64,000 nt of DNA, from assembly GCF_014193515.1 (NCBI RefSeq), contig NZ_BLXX01000002.1, positions 186,001 to 250,000 of the forward strand, in the 5' to 3' direction. Shown in pieces: positions 62,054-64,000 of the stretch; positions within the stretch are counted from its first letter, which is position 1, and each line of letters starts with the position of its first letter. The position numbers were made by a program, and so were the translations under genes. This DNA comes from Geomonas silvestris (GTDB taxonomy: Bacteria > Desulfobacterota > Desulfuromonadia > Geobacterales > Geobacteraceae). The notes beneath the pieces were generated by a model that was given only the letters and a program-made list of their open reading frames with translations, ran no database searches and had not been told where the DNA came from.

Positions 62054-63874
62054 ATGAGGGTTGGAAGAATTTTCTGGGCAGCAGGTACAGTAGCAGCACT
62101 GACACTGAGCGGTTGCGGCGGCGGGACCGCCAAGGTCACTCAGAACAGCGTGACCGGCGTGGTGGCCGACGGCTACCTTGAGCACGCCAAGGTGTTCCTC
62201 GATCTCAACGACGACAAGCTCTACACCCCGGGCGAGCCGACCGCCTGGACCGACGCGGATGGCGGCTACACCCTGACCGGCGTCAGTGCGGCCGACCTCA
62301 GGAACCACGCCATCGTGGTACTGGCCGAGAAGAACACCACCATCAACCACGAGGGGAGCACCAGCACCCCGGTAAGCGACGCCTACGTGCTCTCCACGCC
62401 GCCGGACGCGCCGAAGACGGCCGAAGGGAAGGTGGTGATCACGCCGCTTACCACCCTGATCCACAACCAGATCGAGACCAACCCGGCCCTCTCCGTGACC
62501 GCCGCCGAGGCTGCCGTGAAATCGAACCTGGGCGTCGCCCCGGCAACGAGCCTCTTCGACGACTTCGTGCAGAAAAAAGGGGTAAGCGACGACTACGACA
62601 AGCTGAGCAAGGTCTCCCAGGTCGTGGCGACCGCCATCGGCAACAACATGACCGCCATCCAGCAGGCAGCGCCGACCGCGAACCTGAACGACGTGATCAA
62701 GGTCATCGTTGCCGAGGTGATCTCGCAGCTCGCCACCATCTCCACCCAGGTGGACACCGCCGGGACCTTCAGTGCGACAGACATCGCTACCTCAACGGTC
62801 AACATCGACACCAGCAGCCAGGCGGCAGTGGATGCGCTGAAGGACAACCTCACCCAGGCCGGCACCACCACCGTCGTGAGCTCCTTCCAGACCGCGCTCG
62901 GGACCGACGGATTCTTCTCGATCGACCGCGAGAATTTCTCACAAAGCCAGTACGCCTATTATTATGGCGTGGTGAAACTCGGCGCATCCGGCACCAACGG
63001 CTATGCCCTGACCGAGGACAATTTCACCTACACCTACTTTAACCCGACCTGGACCGCCACCACCAACTCCAACAACGATTACGCGCTCACCTCGAGCGGC
63101 TGGGGCAGCTACGACGACAGCGCATCGGCAGGCACCCTGGTCTTCAATAGCGACGGGACCGCAACCTGGACCTTGAAAGCCAGCGGCGTGAAACAGGTGA
63201 TCAGCGTGAGCAAGATCGACGTGGCCGGCAAGCCGATCAAGATGTTCGTGAAGGACGTCTCGGTCACCACCGATGCGACCTTCCCCGTGGGCTCCGAAGC
63301 CTACAAGATGACCTTCATCCCCCAGAGCGACACCTACAAGGTCTGGATGAGCGGCACCAACTACGATCTGACCGGGGTCGCCTCGGTGGCGGACATGGTA
63401 TCGCACTTCGCGGTGGGGAGCGACATCATGCTCCACCTGGGCTCCAGCATGAACAACACCAGTTTCGGGGTGAAGTTCGCCGGCAGCGGAACCAGCGGGA
63501 CCGCCCAGTTCTACGTCCAGAACTACATGACCGGCGGCCAGGTCGAGCAGCTCGCCATGGCAGGAACCTGGAAGATCGTGGAACCGGTGACCAGCTACCC
63601 GGTCCTCGTCCTCGACGTACCGTTTGCCTACAAATCCCAGTACATGTCCGACAACCCGGCCCGCGGGATCATCTTCGCCTTGGTGGAGGGAGCGATCCGG
63701 CAGGGTGGCGTCGAGTACGCCATGGTGCCGAGGGACGACAAAGGGGTGAACTTCAACAAGACCGCGTTCACCGCCATCAAGGACAACTTCGCCCCGGTCT
63801 GGTTCACCGGGTCCCCGAAGCTTGCCAAAACGGCAAAGGCGGCCAAGGCCGCCAAGAAGTTCCGCATGCTCTAG
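62054..63874 (+). CDS. Large lipoprotein with regulatory-like and beta-rich domains
   Basis: The 606-residue protein has a lipobox TLSGC at about residues 17-21. A carboxypeptidase-regulatory-like beta domain (about 33-95, GYLEHAKVFLDLNDD with a Ca-binding-like D-x-N-D pattern), a helical part with VVITPLTTLIHNQI (120-270) and a beta-rich C-terminal half follow. It shares the N-terminal architecture of the lipoprotein at 23804 but has no evident cohesin part. Ends with a Lys/Ala-rich tail (LAKTAKAAKAAKKF). Function unknown; likely surface-exposed. Confidence 0.8.
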   Translation: MRVGRIFWAAGTVAALTLSGCGGGTAKVTQNSVTGVVADGYLEHAKVFLDLNDDKLYTPGEPTAWTDADGGYTLTGVSAADLRNHAIVVLAEKNTTINHEGSTSTPVSDAYVLSTPPDAPKTAEGKVVITPLTTLIHNQIETNPALSVTAAEAAVKSNLGVAPATSLFDDFVQKKGVSDDYDKLSKVSQVVATAIGNNMTAIQQAAPTANLNDVIKVIVAEVISQLATISTQVDTAGTFSATDIATSTVNIDTSSQAAVDALKDNLTQAGTTTVVSSFQTALGTDGFFSIDRENFSQSQYAYYYGVVKLGASGTNGYALTEDNFTYTYFNPTWTATTNSNNDYALTSSGWGSYDDSASAGTLVFNSDGTATWTLKASGVKQVISVSKIDVAGKPIKMFVKDVSVTTDATFPVGSEAYKMTFIPQSDTYKVWMSGTNYDLTGVASVADMVSHFAVGSDIMLHLGSSMNNTSFGVKFAGSGTSGTAQFYVQNYMTGGQVEQLAMAGTWKIVEPVTSYPVLVLDVPFAYKSQYMSDNPARGIIFALVEGAIRQGGVEYAMVPRDDKGVNFNKTAFTAIKDNFAPVWFTGSPKLAKTAKAAKAAKKFRML

Positions 63875-63894
63875 CCGTTCAGGACTGCGCAGCG

Positions 63895-63942
63895 CACAAA
63901 AAAGGGGGGGGGATGCCACAGCATCCCCCCCCCTTTTTTGTG
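63895..63942. terminator. Bidirectional rho-independent terminator
   Basis: A nearly perfect inverted repeat (A6-G9-ATGC / GCAT-C9-T6) with a 4-nt loop lies 21 bp after the lipoprotein stop. Both flanks give T-runs, so it can serve the convergent gene as well. Confidence 0.93.
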
Positions 63943-63950
63943 CCGTCCGG

Positions 63951-64000
63951 CTAGCTCGCGCGGCCGCCGCCTTTTTCCGTGTACCCTTGCGCCCGGTAGC
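63951..64000 (-). CDS. Possible 3' end of a minus-strand gene
   Basis: One minus-strand frame is open to the window edge and ends ...YRAQGYTEKGGGRAS with TAG at 63953-63951, just before the bidirectional terminator. Too short to identify; position and terminator are the only support. Confidence 0.35.
   Translation of the reverse strand, partial: YRAQGYTEKGGGRAS

Overview
The window is one contiguous stretch of a GC-rich Gram-negative chromosome. It most resembles Geobacteraceae (Geobacter / Geomonas / Citrifermentans clade). The grounds are the gene content and order: an anaerobic-type cobamide cluster with a ThiC-like benzimidazole synthase, a flagellar cluster in the order flgBC-fliEFGHIJ-motE-like-fliK-flgD-flgE and fliLMNOPQR-flhB, many CheX/CheC and two-component proteins, sigma-54 promoters, and large secreted repeat proteins. 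This assignment is inferred from content, not from a search.

Region 1 (1-7950, minus strand) is a cobamide locus. A cobalamin riboswitch (about 7783-7950) and a terminator abutting the cobU start codon head cobU-cobT-cobS-cobC-cbiA and a thiC-like gene read here as bzaF (5-hydroxybenzimidazole synthase). After a 308-bp repeat-filled gap come cbiM-cbiN-cbiQ (cobalt import), with cbiQ cut by the window edge. Together they import cobalt, amidate the corrin ring, make a benzimidazole lower ligand and attach the nucleotide loop.

Region 2 (7991-15507) holds engB (minus) and a plus-strand HDOD protein, a small minus-strand protein, a membrane histidine kinase with an NtrC-type regulator, and a DUF3417-type alpha-glucan phosphorylase.

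Region 3 (15514-46185, almost all minus) is the flagellar locus. It is split by an 8-9 kb non-flagellar block (21468-29870): a plus-strand lipoprotein / FlgO-like lipoprotein / outer-membrane barrel operon, and a minus-strand pair made of a 1611-residue propeller-Ig-dockerin protein and a lipoprotein with a possible cohesin-like C-terminus. Sequences matching the sigma-54 consensus lie upstream of fliL, fliK, flgB, the TPR gene and the flgO-type operon. The upstream end carries cheY, cheX and a CheC-like protein fused to a degenerate receiver. motA, motB, flhA, flhF and fliC are not in the window.

Region 4 (46330-55470, minus) has a PAS histidine kinase and then a long unit running tolC-adaptor-RND pump, C_GCAxxG_C_C protein, DUF2892 membrane protein, metallo-beta-lactamase-fold protein and rhodanese. 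It is headed by a sigma-70 promoter whose -10 box lies in a perfect AT-rich inverted repeat.

Region 5 (55691-64000) has a DUF815 ATPase, a DUF4337 protein, an FtsH-type protease, another CheX, a PilZ-type protein, a DUF3108 protein, a 606-residue lipoprotein, and the possible 3' end of a further minus-strand gene. Dispersed palindromic repeats sit in three intergenic gaps.
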